DNA from: Phycisphaerae bacterium
GTDB lineage: Bacteria > Planctomycetota > Phycisphaerae > UBA1845
Assembly (NCBI GenBank): GCA_029260215.1
Contig: JAJDDQ010000076.1
Location: 42,455-106,454, forward strand
DNA length: 64,000 nucleotides
Reading direction: 5' to 3'
The translations under genes were made by a program, and so were the position numbers. Shown piece after piece: positions 9,650 through 19,717 of this stretch. Every line of letters begins with the position of its first letter. Position 1 is the stretch's first letter. The notes under the pieces were generated by a model. The model was not told the origin of the DNA and made no database searches. It worked only from the letters and a program-made list of their open reading frames with translations.

Positions 9650-10827
9650 GGTGCAATCATCTCCGGTTGGCGATCTCTTGAATGCGCGTGACGATGCGCC
9701 AACTCGCGGTAAAGGTCAAGAAACTGCTCGGCGGCCCGTCGCCACGTAAATTGCGCGACGCGATCATGCCCTTTGGCAATCATCTCTCGCCGAAGCACCT
9801 GATCGTTGACCACTCTGGCCAACGCGTCGGCCACACAGCTGGGATCGTGCGGGTCCACCAGCAGCCCCGCATCGCCGGCGATCTCCGGCAAACTCGTGGT
9901 GTTGCTGCATACAACCGGTAGTCCGTAGGCCATCGCTTCCAAAACGGGAAGACCGAACCCCTCGTACAGTGAAATCAACACCAGCGCCGATGCACCGGCG
10001 TAAAAAGACGGCACCATCTCATCGGGAACGTGGCCCGGTTGAATGATATCGTCTCGTTGCGGCGAACGGTCGATTCGCGCCTGCGTCGCTTCGCACATGA
10101 ATGTCCGCGTGGCCCCCAGGAGGACAAGCTGCCCGTCGAAACGACCCGACGCACGCAATTTTTCGTAGGCTTCGATCAATACGGGGACGTTCTTTCGCGG
10201 CTCCAGTCGCCCGGTGTAGAGAATGTAAGGCTGTCGAATCCCGCATCGCTCCAGGAATGCAAGGTCGGGTTTTATCGCACCATTGCACTGGAAATGACTG
10301 TCCAGTCCGTTGTGGATCGTTTGTATTCTCTGTCGCGTGCCGCCTGTTACGTCGAGAATATCCGACTTGGTGGCCTCTGACACGGTGACGATCATGTCCG
10401 CACGACGCAGTGTCCAGTAGAATGTCTTTTTCAATTTCCAGGCCAACATTCGCGGATAGTGCTCTTTGAAATGCAGGAACCCCAGATCGTGAACAGTGGC
10501 CACCACGGGGACTTTGCCCAAGAGCAGCGGTGTGACAAAGCAGGAGTGAAATACATCCGCCCCTATTTTTTTCAGCAGCTTTCCGGTCGAAAACATGGTG
10601 CCGAGCTTGCCGCCGGGTTTCAGCAACTGGCAGGACGAACGGATGGATGGCGGGAGGACGTCCATCGCCTCCGCACGCGCCAGCACGGGAATGATGCGAA
10701 TGTCCCCGCCGCGAAACTCGTCGTCCAACAGAGCTGTGAGAAGGCACCGCTCGTACACTTCCGTGCCGCCCGCACTCGTGCCCAGCCGTTCAGCCAATAC
10801 CGCTACCTTGATTGGGGCGTTCGTCAT
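9646..10827 (-). CDS. Glycosyltransferase family 4
   Basis: Start is the ATG at 10827, overlapping the GT2 stop as ATGA; the longer track ORF is an upstream read-through frame. Residues 1-30 (IKVAVLAERLGTSAGGTEVYERCLL) are the GT4 N-terminal acceptor domain, and YILYTGRLEPRKNVPVLIEAYEKL begins the nucleotide-sugar domain. The E-x7-E motif is SLYEGFGLPVLEAMAYGLPVV. Length of about 393 residues is normal. It should transfer a sugar to a lipid-linked intermediate on the cytoplasmic face. Confidence 0.93.
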   Translation of the reverse strand: MTNAPIKVAVLAERLGTSAGGTEVYERCLLTALLDDEFRGGDIRIIPVLARAEAMDVLPPSIRSSCQLLKPGGKLGTMFSTGKLLKKIGADVFHSCFVTPLLLGKVPVVATVHDLGFLHFKEHYPRMLAWKLKKTFYWTLRRADMIVTVSEATKSDILDVTGGTRQRIQTIHNGLDSHFQCNGAIKPDLAFLERCGIRQPYILYTGRLEPRKNVPVLIEAYEKLRASGRFDGQLVLLGATRTFMCEATQARIDRSPQRDDIIQPGHVPDEMVPSFYAGASALVLISLYEGFGLPVLEAMAYGLPVVCSNTTSLPEIAGDAGLLVDPHDPSCVADALARVVNDQVLRREMIAKGHDRVAQFTWRRAAEQFLDLYRELAHRHAHSRDRQPEMIAP

Positions 10828-11717
10828 GTTGGGCGCTCGTGTCGCATCCGCCGACGGTTGATCGCCAGGTGAATTCGTGTCCGCCCCCAAAGGCCCACAG
10901 CCGCAATCCACAGCAGTGGGTTCAATCCGCCCCACCCGTGGTGTTTGTAGAAATAACGCAGAGCGCCGCGATGAAAATCCCGAATGCCCAGCGGGCTGCG
11001 CACGCGCTTCGGCTGGTTCTGCTCGACGTGCAAAATCTCGGCGGAGGGGAAGCACCACACCTCCCACCCGGCATTGCGCACGCGCCGGAAGAAGTCTGCA
11101 TCCACCCAATAGACGAAAAAATTCGGATCGATCCCGCCGGCTTCAAACAACGCCGAGCGCCGGACCAGAACAGCCGCAAACGCTGTCCAGTCGCACGGGA
11201 ACGGAGTATTGCTGTCCTGCTCCGGAGCTTTCAGAAATCGTCGCGTGATTGGGTTCTCAGGCCACAGACGGCTCAGCAATGTCTGTCGGCCAAACAGAGC
11301 GTTGAGCGGACTGGGAAACCGCCTTGCGGTCATCTGGATATCGCCGGTCACATCGCGAATGCGTGGTGCCACCGCGCCGAGACAGGGTTTGGATTGCGCA
11401 AATTCCATAATGGCATCGATGCACCCCGGCTGAATGATCGTGTCACTGTCGAGAATGAACAGCCATTCGCCCTTCGACTCTCCGATCAGGTAGTGCAGAC
11501 CGGGTGCCAACCCCCGATTCTCATCCCAGCGAGTCAGACGCACAGCCGGGTATTCTTCAGCGATCAGTTCGGGTGCGCCGTCCGTGGAGCGGTTGTCTAC
11601 CACGAGCACTTCGGACTTCCCTTCGGGCAGATACTCGTAGAGGCTTTTGAGGCAGCGCGAGACATCGTCCTTGTGGTTGAAATTCACCATAATGACGGAG
11701 ATTAAGCAATCACTCAT
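10824..11717 (-). CDS. Glycosyltransferase family 2
   Basis: Starts at the ATG 11717 after GGGG, with a few bases between it and the previous stop. The GT-A fold signature is present: ISVIMVNFNHKDDVSRCLKSL, VLVVDNRSTDGAPEL, then the metal-binding region EWLFILDSDTIIQPG. The DFFRRVRNAGWEVWCFPSAEILHVEQN segment is typical of rhamnosyl- or galactofuranosyl-transferase-like GT2 members. About 297 residues, cytoplasmic. Donor sugar cannot be told. Confidence 0.93.
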   Translation of the reverse strand: MSDCLISVIMVNFNHKDDVSRCLKSLYEYLPEGKSEVLVVDNRSTDGAPELIAEEYPAVRLTRWDENRGLAPGLHYLIGESKGEWLFILDSDTIIQPGCIDAIMEFAQSKPCLGAVAPRIRDVTGDIQMTARRFPSPLNALFGRQTLLSRLWPENPITRRFLKAPEQDSNTPFPCDWTAFAAVLVRRSALFEAGGIDPNFFVYWVDADFFRRVRNAGWEVWCFPSAEILHVEQNQPKRVRSPLGIRDFHRGALRYFYKHHGWGGLNPLLWIAAVGLWGRTRIHLAINRRRMRHERPT

Positions 11718-11720
11718 GAC

Positions 11721-13172
11721 TTACCCCATTGCAAGTGCGGACGCTGCGGTTGCATCGTTCGGGCCGACTTCGAGATTCGGCTCGCCGGCTTTTGCCGCAC
11801 TCATCTCGGCGGACAGCAGGCCATAAGCCCCGCACATCCCGGCGACCAGCCAGGCGTGCGGCATCCCTTTGTCGAACAGGTCCATCGCAAGACCCGACAC
11901 AAGAAAGACCAGTACGCTGATGTTCAACCCATGACCCACGCGGGCCATATCGGGCCTACCCAGTTTCACAAACTCCGCGATCGATCTGCGCATCTGACGA
12001 TGCAACATCCAATAGAATAACATCAGAACAACCAGCCCGGTAATGCCCGTTTGAGAAGCCACCTGAAAGTACGCGTTGTGCGGCGAAACGGCGTGTTCCT
12101 TGTCCGGATAACTGGTGAAATAATCGAAAATGCCGTAACGGTTGCCGTACCCCACACCGAGAAACGGATGGTCCACATACTGCCGCCAGGCGGCATCCAA
12201 AACCTGAATCCGCGTGGCGATGCTGGTTTCTTTTTTGCTGAACGCTGCCCCACTCAGAACCCGCTCACGATAACTCTTGGGCGCTGCGACGGCAAGCACG
12301 CAAACAGCCGCAAACATCACCATGATCGCCGCCGGTGTGATACGAATCAGTCGGCGCTTGACCATCAGTGCCACACACGCGGCGATAAGCACGATGCCCG
12401 TTCGCGCATAGGTGGCCATGATCGTGCCCAGGAAAACAGCCAGCAAAATCGGGGGCAGGAGTTGCCGCGCGTCTCCTTTCTTTGCGTTCATCCCCAAGAC
12501 AACGGTCGGGGCGAATACCAGGCAAATGTTGAGCGCGAGCATGATCGAGTGCGCACTCGCCCCGCTCGATCGTTCGACGTTGACACCGCTCATAACGCCG
12601 ACACCGACGTTCCGCTCCACGCCGGATTTTCTGTCGCCTTTGTCTTCCCATCCGTAGCGAACGTTGAACGCGGCTCGGGGTGTGAATCTCTGTACAAGCG
12701 CATACCCCGAAAACGCGCCCGAAACGAGTATGAACAGCGTCAGGCATATATTGAGCACTTTGACACTGTCGATCAGTTGTACGACCAGAAAGAAAAATAC
12801 AACCGTGGTCGATAGTCGAAAGAGCGCCTCGACACCGTTCTTTGTCTCCGCCCCACCGATGAGACTCAGTGCGCAAACACACAGGAACCCCGGCAGCAGA
12901 TACATCCAGGGGAGACTACGAAACCGGATTCTGCGCAGGGCGAAATGTATCACCCAGGCTGCGAGCGTCACCACGGTCAGAACTTTTGAAACCGTCAATG
13001 CCAAGTGCTCGGTCAGATACCCCACACGCCCCGCAGTCTCCATCGGAATCGAGCAGGCGGTCAGGATGAGCCCCAACCGCGGATCACGCATGATGAGCAG
13101 GCTCACGCCCAGCCCGCCGCACGCCCCCAGGACAAGGATCAGAAGTTTGGTTGTCCCAATCGCAGCCAGCAT
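11721..13172 (-). CDS. O-antigen polymerase/ligase-like membrane protein (Wzy/WaaL superfamily)
   Basis: Start chosen at ATG 13172, which overlaps the preceding stop by one base (TAATG). About 480 residues with many hydrophobic segments, consistent with 11-12 transmembrane helices. A long periplasmic loop between late helices contains VLDAAWRQYVDHPFLGVGYGNRYGIFDYF...HAVSPHNAYFQVASQTG; the HPFLGVGYG and HNAYFQ motifs are typical of the O-antigen ligase/polymerase superfamily. Next to a Wzx-like flippase and a Wzz-like protein it most likely acts as the Wzy polymerase, but a ligase role cannot be excluded. Confidence 0.88.
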   Translation of the reverse strand: MLAAIGTTKLLILVLGACGGLGVSLLIMRDPRLGLILTACSIPMETAGRVGYLTEHLALTVSKVLTVVTLAAWVIHFALRRIRFRSLPWMYLLPGFLCVCALSLIGGAETKNGVEALFRLSTTVVFFFLVVQLIDSVKVLNICLTLFILVSGAFSGYALVQRFTPRAAFNVRYGWEDKGDRKSGVERNVGVGVMSGVNVERSSGASAHSIMLALNICLVFAPTVVLGMNAKKGDARQLLPPILLAVFLGTIMATYARTGIVLIAACVALMVKRRLIRITPAAIMVMFAAVCVLAVAAPKSYRERVLSGAAFSKKETSIATRIQVLDAAWRQYVDHPFLGVGYGNRYGIFDYFTSYPDKEHAVSPHNAYFQVASQTGITGLVVLMLFYWMLHRQMRRSIAEFVKLGRPDMARVGHGLNISVLVFLVSGLAMDLFDKGMPHAWLVAGMCGAYGLLSAEMSAAKAGEPNLEVGPNDATAASALAMG

Positions 13173-14452
13173 TATGACCTCTGCAACCTTCCGCGACACA
13201 TATCGCCCAGAAAGGCGGCCACCACTCCGATCATCAGCACGTCAAACGGCAGACGAAGCCGGATCCGCGTAATAAAGGCCGCGTAAATAAGCGCACTGGC
13301 TAAGTAGACAACAATGAAGAGCACCTCCACACTGGATGCCTTGTATCGCGTCAACAGCAGAACGCGAATGACGAAAGCGGCCAGCAGCGGACCATACGTC
13401 ATGAGCATGAGAATATCCTTCAGGCTCGATGATTCCTTCTGGGCGCCCAAAGTGTTGCGGTAGTTGAAGTAGTTCAAGAATTTCTTGAAATACAACTCCA
13501 CCGTCCGCATCTTGTTGTGCAGCATGTACTCGATGGCCTTGGTTCTGTAAAAAGCGTCCCGCACGACCTCGTTCATTCCCAAGTCCGCAGCCTCACGATC
13601 GTAGTCCGACATGTCCAGTCTCGCACCGGTTGTCGCCGTCGTGTCCTTCGAATTGCCGAACAGAAGATTTAACCCGCTGTTGCATGACACATAGGCGAAC
13701 GCATCGAAGACAACGTAGTTTCTCACGCTCCACGCACCCGCCGGTAACGCCGAAATCAGGAGCATGAGCACGAGCCCCTTCCAGCTCACCACCACCTTCG
13801 AGCACATAAGGAATGCGGCGGTCACCACAAGCATGAACGTGAAGAATGGACACGCGAGAATCAAGAATCCGCCAAGAATTCCGGGCAAAATGAATCGCCG
13901 CAAAGAATGACCGGCCTTTAACAGGAGCAATACGATCAATAAGAACACAGTGGCTGAGATGGTCTGCGGGTACAGCGTGCCCGCGGAATAGAACAGAACC
14001 GGATAGCAGAGAATGAGCACGGCGCTCATGCCAGCCGCACAAGCAGAGGAATAGGTCTTGAGCAGCTTGTGCAGAAAATAAATACCAACCGCCATCGCCA
14101 GGAAATTGAGAATGCGCAGATGCACAACGTCGGCACCACAACGAACCAGCAACGCGAGCAATGCAGGATAGCCCGGCGGTCGAAACGCCGTGAGATTCTC
14201 TCCGTCAACGGTGAATCGGCCTTCCTGTGCGATGTTCACCGCCAGCCGGTAGTAGTCCCGCTCGTCCGGAAAACGCAGTGTGTCGCCGAGGAATATGGAG
14301 TATGCTGCGCCAGCCAGCATCACAATCGCAATAACAATGAAAAGGATCGCCTGGGATCTGTGCTCGACGAAGTGGCTGAACCTCTGCGCAAGCGCTTCCT
14401 TCGCCCCGCCGGACTCGTTCGTCGCAATCGTGTTGTGCCAATTCTCAGTCAT
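13172..14452 (-). CDS. GT39/ArnT-like membrane glycosyltransferase
   Basis: A hydrophobic protein of 426 residues. The first membrane segment (AILFIVIAIVMLAGAAYSIFLG) is followed by a periplasmic acidic motif, LRFPDERDYYRLAVNIAQEG, and FRPPGYPALLALL, the pattern of PMT/ArnT-type transferases (GT39/GT83) that use polyprenyl-phosphate sugars outside the membrane. Eight or more further helices follow. It may add a side-branch sugar to the exported repeat unit. Its stop overlaps the start of the polymerase gene. Confidence 0.85.
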   Translation of the reverse strand: MTENWHNTIATNESGGAKEALAQRFSHFVEHRSQAILFIVIAIVMLAGAAYSIFLGDTLRFPDERDYYRLAVNIAQEGRFTVDGENLTAFRPPGYPALLALLVRCGADVVHLRILNFLAMAVGIYFLHKLLKTYSSACAAGMSAVLILCYPVLFYSAGTLYPQTISATVFLLIVLLLLKAGHSLRRFILPGILGGFLILACPFFTFMLVVTAAFLMCSKVVVSWKGLVLMLLISALPAGAWSVRNYVVFDAFAYVSCNSGLNLLFGNSKDTTATTGARLDMSDYDREAADLGMNEVVRDAFYRTKAIEYMLHNKMRTVELYFKKFLNYFNYRNTLGAQKESSSLKDILMLMTYGPLLAAFVIRVLLLTRYKASSVEVLFIVVYLASALIYAAFITRIRLRLPFDVLMIGVVAAFLGDMCRGRLQRS

Positions 14453-14478
14453 TCCGAATTCAATTTGACAGCGTCATG

Positions 14479-17082
14479 TTAATTGGGCCGTATCTTTATC
14501 CAGTCAAGCCCAAACAAATAAGAATCGCCGGCGGCCTGATTGGCTCCGACGATCGCAACAAACAGCTTGTGGTCTCCCTGGCTCAGGCGATGCGTACCGA
14601 GGGAGAGCGTTCCGCCCGGTGTCACGCTCGGGTAGTATTGATCGAAAGTGTCGCCAATCTTCTTGCCATCCAACATGAAGCGGACGATCCCGTAGTCGTT
14701 GGCTTTGGTCAAGCGAACTTCGATCGCGTACTTGCCGGCCTTGGGTACGGGCAGCGCCAACGTGAGACGATCGCCCGGGCGCCCGCCGCCCCAGAATAGC
14801 TGCGCATCGCCGCTCCAATCGCCGTCATAGTTGAACAATTCCTGCCGCTCAGCCACACCGCGTGTAGTCTCAAGAACGCGCAACTGCTCGCCCTCTATCG
14901 CGTCACGCTCTGTATACGAACGCGGCTCGATGTAGTACCCGCTGCGCCGGCCAACGGGTACGGGCGAATATGGATCAACCCCGCCCGCGTCCAGATACCA
15001 GTACACCGTCGCGTCGTACAGTGTTTGACTTCGGTTTAGGAAATACTTCTCAATAACACCGTCAAAGGATTCCTGGAACGGAACACTGTCGGAAATGTGC
15101 CAGCGGTTGACGGAAATGTGACCTCGGTTCTCACCATCGTTACGTGTTTGACTGTGAAAGGCCTTGTGGAAAATGTCCGGGCTGCACCATGCGTAACCGA
15201 AATAGTCCTCAGAGCCTGTTCCAAATGTTGACGGAAATTTCTCGCCATCGACAAAGAACTTCTCATCCCCCTCACCCCACCAGTGCCCGCGCGGGTTCCA
15301 GATGTGCAGAGCCACGCCGCAATAACGCCCCCGCCCGCTCGTTTCAAGCAGCGTCCAGTCCATCCATCGCGTAGCCTCACGCGGCGCGAAGGCATCACGA
15401 TGCCACTTGACATGAAACCGCCCGAGTTGATTCAGCGGGCGTGTGGTCGGAGCGTGCGTAATCCGAAATGCGAAGGATCGAGACCGCGCACCATCGTTCG
15501 TCAGGGTGATGGCCGCTTTTTTTGAAAACGGCATATACCAGTACGAATAGAACCCATCTTTGGTCATTCCGCACGGAAGCGATCGGTAATTATTAACACC
15601 CGGAGCCGTCCCGAAAAAGTCTCCTAGCGGAGTCCATACTGCTGGGCTACGATCATCGTCCCAGGTAATACTCAGCGTGACTTCTCGCAGTGCAGCACCC
15701 ATTTCATCCGGCGGCACATCGACAGGTGTCACCTTCAGAGCGGTGACGGCACGCGGGCCTTTCAGAGTGGCCACTGTAACGGTCTGCCCAGCAGGACATA
15801 TGATATTGCGTGTCTCCGTTGCGCTCGCCGTACGCGACGATGCCGGATCAGTCCCGAGTCGATCCCGAAGAAAAGCGTCCGTAGCCACTAGAGCGCCCCT
15901 GCCGTCTTTGGAAAGTTGGCGTGTGAACGTCGGAACGATTGTGCCCGTGGGGAATGTCTTGTACGTAAAGTGATAATACATTCCCCAACCGGGGTCCGCA
16001 ACTATTTTGCACGACTTCTGGTAGGGAATGGGCACGTAGCAATTCGCACCCTTGGCTGAGTGATAGACAAGCGAAGGAAAATCGAAGGGGGAATTACGAC
16101 CGTCAAAATACCCGGCAAACGGAAGATCAATCGCCGGCTGATCCGATCCGTCGAGATAAATCTTAACGTGCCCTTTGCCGGGCTGTGCGGTCCAGATGCG
16201 CGTGATACAACCCGGGCCTGCCATTTCCGCAAGAACAGCCCGATCGCCTTCCATGCGAATCACGCCGACGCCGTCTTCATTCGCGCCCCAACCGGCATAC
16301 TGCGCAGTGTCAGCCGCGTAGCGACTCCGCCGATCGTAGCTCGACCACTGCGCGCTACGTTCGCCCGGCAGGGGTAAGACTGCCAATCGCTCCAGATGGG
16401 TCAAATCGCCTACAAGATCGGAATACGTCAGTCGATTCGTGTCGTTTGGCGCACTATTGGGAACAGGCAGGGCAACTGCCTTGTCCGTTTGAAGCAGCGC
16501 CTCTGTACCGACCGACATATCCCGCACCCATACGGTCCGTTCACCGCGTGCATCTCCGTCAGACCCGTTGAGATCGACAAGAAACACACGATCGATCAGT
16601 GCAGCATCCATCTGCCCGGTCGCACCGTCACCAAATGGACGAAGATCAGCAGAGGTAAGCGCAATGCGCTGCCACGACTGCGACACATCGAAATAGGTGA
16701 GGAATATCTTCTTGTCCGACTGGTCAAACCGTATGAACAGCGGCCCGTCACGATCGCTCCTGACCTCGAACGACAGTCGGCCTATCGCTTTCCAGGCACT
16801 ACCAGCCGTACAAGTGATGACCGTCGGCTCCTTGCCGTACACGATGTGCCATCGAAACCCCGCCACACCGCCAGCCTCGCGTTCCATCGTCAATCGACCG
16901 CTCAGCGCAACCCACTGCTCAGGACCGATCACGTCACGCTGCGGGCCAGCCGATACGACCGAACCCAACAGAAGCACAGCCGCAATCACGCACCGCGCGG
17001 CAGTCAGTGAAAATATCGATGTCCATGCCTCGCGCATCGAATGCACCCGTGAGGAAACAACTATGTTTGACAGTCGTTTCAA
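14479..17082 (-). CDS. GH172 (DUF2961) protein with N-terminal jelly-roll-like domain
   Basis: Start taken at TTG 17082, with GGAGG five bases upstream and a TTGA overlap with the GT4 stop; ATG 17037 is an alternative that also leaves a signal peptide (CVIAAVLLLGSVVSAG). Residues ~50-190 form the domain shared with the GH10-like gene (WVALSGRLTMEREAG...FIRFDQSDKKIFLTYFDVS). The DUF2961/GH172 region starts near HLERLAVLPLPGERSAQWSSYDRRSRY and contains PGCITRIWTAQPGKGHVKIYLDG and WGEGDEKFF...GTGSEDYFGYAW, where conserved acidic residues sit. A beta-sandwich closes the protein. Characterised GH172 members act on fructofuranosides or D-arabinofuranosides. Placement between glycosyltransferase genes suggests action on the locus polysaccharide. 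Confidence 0.86.
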   Translation of the reverse strand: MKRLSNIVVSSRVHSMREAWTSIFSLTAARCVIAAVLLLGSVVSAGPQRDVIGPEQWVALSGRLTMEREAGGVAGFRWHIVYGKEPTVITCTAGSAWKAIGRLSFEVRSDRDGPLFIRFDQSDKKIFLTYFDVSQSWQRIALTSADLRPFGDGATGQMDAALIDRVFLVDLNGSDGDARGERTVWVRDMSVGTEALLQTDKAVALPVPNSAPNDTNRLTYSDLVGDLTHLERLAVLPLPGERSAQWSSYDRRSRYAADTAQYAGWGANEDGVGVIRMEGDRAVLAEMAGPGCITRIWTAQPGKGHVKIYLDGSDQPAIDLPFAGYFDGRNSPFDFPSLVYHSAKGANCYVPIPYQKSCKIVADPGWGMYYHFTYKTFPTGTIVPTFTRQLSKDGRGALVATDAFLRDRLGTDPASSRTASATETRNIICPAGQTVTVATLKGPRAVTALKVTPVDVPPDEMGAALREVTLSITWDDDRSPAVWTPLGDFFGTAPGVNNYRSLPCGMTKDGFYSYWYMPFSKKAAITLTNDGARSRSFAFRITHAPTTRPLNQLGRFHVKWHRDAFAPREATRWMDWTLLETSGRGRYCGVALHIWNPRGHWWGEGDEKFFVDGEKFPSTFGTGSEDYFGYAWCSPDIFHKAFHSQTRNDGENRGHISVNRWHISDSVPFQESFDGVIEKYFLNRSQTLYDATVYWYLDAGGVDPYSPVPVGRRSGYYIEPRSYTERDAIEGEQLRVLETTRGVAERQELFNYDGDWSGDAQLFWGGGRPGDRLTLALPVPKAGKYAIEVRLTKANDYGIVRFMLDGKKIGDTFDQYYPSVTPGGTLSLGTHRLSQGDHKLFVAIVGANQAAGDSYLFGLDWIKIRPN

Positions 17083-18266
17083 ACCGCCTCCGACTGAGAT
17101 ACTGAAGTCGCCAACGCAGGCTCCGCCCGATTCGACCTGCCCGTCAAAAGACGATCATAGACTGCCTCAAGTTTTTCCCGGGCAATATCCATGTTGTAGT
17201 GACTAAGCATCAACTCCCGTCCGTTGGCCCCGTACTGCTGACACAAATCGGGGCGAACGGCTGCCTCCGTCATCGCAGCCGCCAACGATTTACTGTCCCC
17301 TGGAGGTACGAGCCACCCCGTTTCACCCGGAATGACTGCTTCCGGCGTCCCGTCAACATTGCTTCCGATGATCGGCAGCCCCGCCGCCATGCTCTCGTAA
17401 ATCCCCGCGGGAAGCCCTTCCGCCAAGCTGGCATGGACCGTCACATCCATAGCCAAAAGTATGTCCGCGACGTCCGTCACGAAACCCGGAATGACAACCC
17501 GGTCCGCAATTCCCAGCCGCAATGCATACTGCCACACCTGGTCTTCAAGAGGCCCCTTGCCGAGAAGAAGCAGCTTGGCGCGTGGCTGTTTCTCCAAGAC
17601 TGTCTTCATTGCATCCATCAATACAAGATGCGCCTTTTCCGGATAGAAACGAGCCACATACACAAAAGCAATGTCATCCTCGCCAATACCGAATCGCGAT
17701 CTGATCTGATTGCGATCCACTTCCGACCGGAACCGACTTGAGGATATCCCCGATATCAGTAACTCTGTACGCTCCGCAGAGACACCCCGCGACACACACT
17801 GTTGACGTGTAGCGTCACAGATCACCGTCACGAGATCGAAATGGCGGATGTACCGCGCATCGATCCACTCACTGACGTATATTTTCAATGGACGTTTGAA
17901 CCACACATAGACTGTCGTCAAAATCGGAATACCGGTGCGCTTGGCTGCGTAATACCCCAGGACGTCGCTGCGCCAATCATGCGTGTGCAGCAGTTGTGCA
18001 TTCGTTTCGCGAATGATCCGCACCAGTGTATCCACAGCGCGCCGAAACTGACGCCCAGGCCACCACGGAAGATCCAATATCTCGTGACCGTGTGCCGCGA
18101 CGGGATCGCCGTACGCCCGTTCGATGCCGTCGCGGTTCTTGAACAGCGCAGTAGGACACCTGAACCGGCTCTGATCCATATGATCCAGCCAACCCAGCAT
18201 GGTCGTTTCAACACCGCCGAACGCGACGCTGTTTCGGACCCACAGGACCGTTGTCGGTTCAGTCAT
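17079..18266 (-). CDS. Glycosyltransferase family 4
   Basis: Start is the ATG at 18266 with AGGGG six bases upstream; the long N-terminal extension in the track is not supported. The GT4 fold is visible: VLWVRNSVAFGGVETTMLGWLDHMD near the N-terminus, FVYVARFYPEKAHLVLMDAM, KLLLLGKGPLEDQV, and the E-x7-E motif SLAEGLPAGIYESMAAGLPII with GSNVDGTPEAVIPGETGWLVPPGD. It lies 20 bases after the flippase gene. Likely a capsule or exopolysaccharide transferase of the EpsF/EpsD type. Confidence 0.93.
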   Translation of the reverse strand: MTEPTTVLWVRNSVAFGGVETTMLGWLDHMDQSRFRCPTALFKNRDGIERAYGDPVAAHGHEILDLPWWPGRQFRRAVDTLVRIIRETNAQLLHTHDWRSDVLGYYAAKRTGIPILTTVYVWFKRPLKIYVSEWIDARYIRHFDLVTVICDATRQQCVSRGVSAERTELLISGISSSRFRSEVDRNQIRSRFGIGEDDIAFVYVARFYPEKAHLVLMDAMKTVLEKQPRAKLLLLGKGPLEDQVWQYALRLGIADRVVIPGFVTDVADILLAMDVTVHASLAEGLPAGIYESMAAGLPIIGSNVDGTPEAVIPGETGWLVPPGDSKSLAAAMTEAAVRPDLCQQYGANGRELMLSHYNMDIAREKLEAVYDRLLTGRSNRAEPALATSVSQSEAV

Positions 18267-18286
18267 GGCATACCCCTGCCCGATCT

Positions 18287-19669
18287 TCACGCCCCGGTTT
18301 TCGCCGCCGACAATGCACGCCGCGGCGCATTCCTCAAACACCACACGATCGCAACGACCAGCAACACAGACGCCACCGTACGCAACCCTACCGTAGTCCA
18401 GGCAGCCCCCACGATACCGCCGAACCCAACAGCCCACTTGTACGCGGGAAAGCTCAACGCGAGCAACGTCAGGTGCATCGCCGCAATCAAGTGAAAGTAC
18501 CGCTTGGCATACAATATCCCGACCAGAGGAAAAACGATCAGCGAGACCGTATTCCCCCAGTACAGAATCCTCGCCACCGCAACAGCCCCCGTGTACTCAA
18601 CACCAAAAAGCAACGGGATGTACCAGCCCGCCAGCAACACCAGCGGCAAACTCAGCAACGCCACTGCGGTAGTCAGTGTCAGTGTGCGTCGTGTCCACGA
18701 GACAAAGTCCTCGTAGTGAATTAGATGACAAACTTTTGGAATCATCACCGTCATGATCGTCACATTGCAAAGATCGACAATCGTCAATACCTGCCACGCA
18801 GCATTGTAAGTCGCGACCTCACTGTTGCTGGCCTGACTGGTCAAAACAAATATGTCCATCCGGCTGTAAGCCGTAAACGCGAAAGCAGCCAGCATGTTCC
18901 AGCCGCCGCATCGCCAAACGTCCGCGACGGCGGCCAACACCGGACGCAACCGCCAATTCTGAAACAGCAGCTCGATCCAGTCGCCGATCCCTACAATGAG
19001 CGCGCTCGTAAACAGGCATCCCGAAATAATCCAGATAGCCCGCGTCCATGTGAGGCTCCCCAGAAATAGAAAAACCAGCAACAGCGCGACCCTGAGCAAA
19101 TTGCTGGCGGGCTGAATCATCGCCAGCGTCCCGAACTCCAGCCGTGCCTGCCGTCGCGTGAGGACGAAACTCCATAGGCCGAACCCGAGAATCGCGAGCA
19201 TGACTCCCGGCAAACCATCCGCTAATTCCGGGCGACCCAACAAGCCTACAATGGCTTGCGGAAACGCCATCAGTCCGGCAAACGCGATCGAACAGAAGAA
19301 CACCTTCAAGATCAGTCCGGCGCGGAATACGTCGTTGGACCGTTCGACAGACCCCGCTGCCGCCTCAGTCCCCAACCGGATCATGCTGTCGTTTATGCCC
19401 CGCCCCACCAACTCCTGAGCCACAAGAAAAACCGCCAACGCAGAACTTACCAGGCCGTAATCCTCCTGCGACAAACCCTTGAGCAGCACCAAGCCGCCGA
19501 TAAACCCCAAAGCGGCGTTCGCACCTGTCGAGAGCACCATCCATGACGTATGCTTGAAATCAACACGTAAGTCGCTCTTCAAACGCCACCGCTCCCACCG
19601 TCCGCAAAATCTGATGTTGTCTGTGGAGTGCTCCGCACCGAGCGAAGAATCAACATTTCTTCTCTGCAC
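18287..19669 (-). CDS. Wzx-type polysaccharide flippase (MATE/MOP superfamily)
   Basis: About 460 residues with some 12-14 hydrophobic segments. The first, SWMVLSTGANAALGFIGGLVLLKGLSQEDYGLV, is the usual opening of RfbX/Wzx-type exporters. The GTG start at 19669 has no clear ribosome-binding site; a TTG near 19582 after GGGAG would remove a poorly hydrophobic N-terminal stretch and is a real alternative. It should flip undecaprenyl-linked repeat units across the inner membrane for the Wzy-type polymerase encoded downstream. Confidence 0.87.
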   Translation of the reverse strand: MQRRNVDSSLGAEHSTDNIRFCGRWERWRLKSDLRVDFKHTSWMVLSTGANAALGFIGGLVLLKGLSQEDYGLVSSALAVFLVAQELVGRGINDSMIRLGTEAAAGSVERSNDVFRAGLILKVFFCSIAFAGLMAFPQAIVGLLGRPELADGLPGVMLAILGFGLWSFVLTRRQARLEFGTLAMIQPASNLLRVALLLVFLFLGSLTWTRAIWIISGCLFTSALIVGIGDWIELLFQNWRLRPVLAAVADVWRCGGWNMLAAFAFTAYSRMDIFVLTSQASNSEVATYNAAWQVLTIVDLCNVTIMTVMIPKVCHLIHYEDFVSWTRRTLTLTTAVALLSLPLVLLAGWYIPLLFGVEYTGAVAVARILYWGNTVSLIVFPLVGILYAKRYFHLIAAMHLTLLALSFPAYKWAVGFGGIVGAAWTTVGLRTVASVLLVVAIVWCLRNAPRRALSAAKTGA

Positions 19670-19717
19670 GCCGCATCATCGGCTGGACAACCCCATCAAG
19701 TCGCAGCTGTCACCGGT

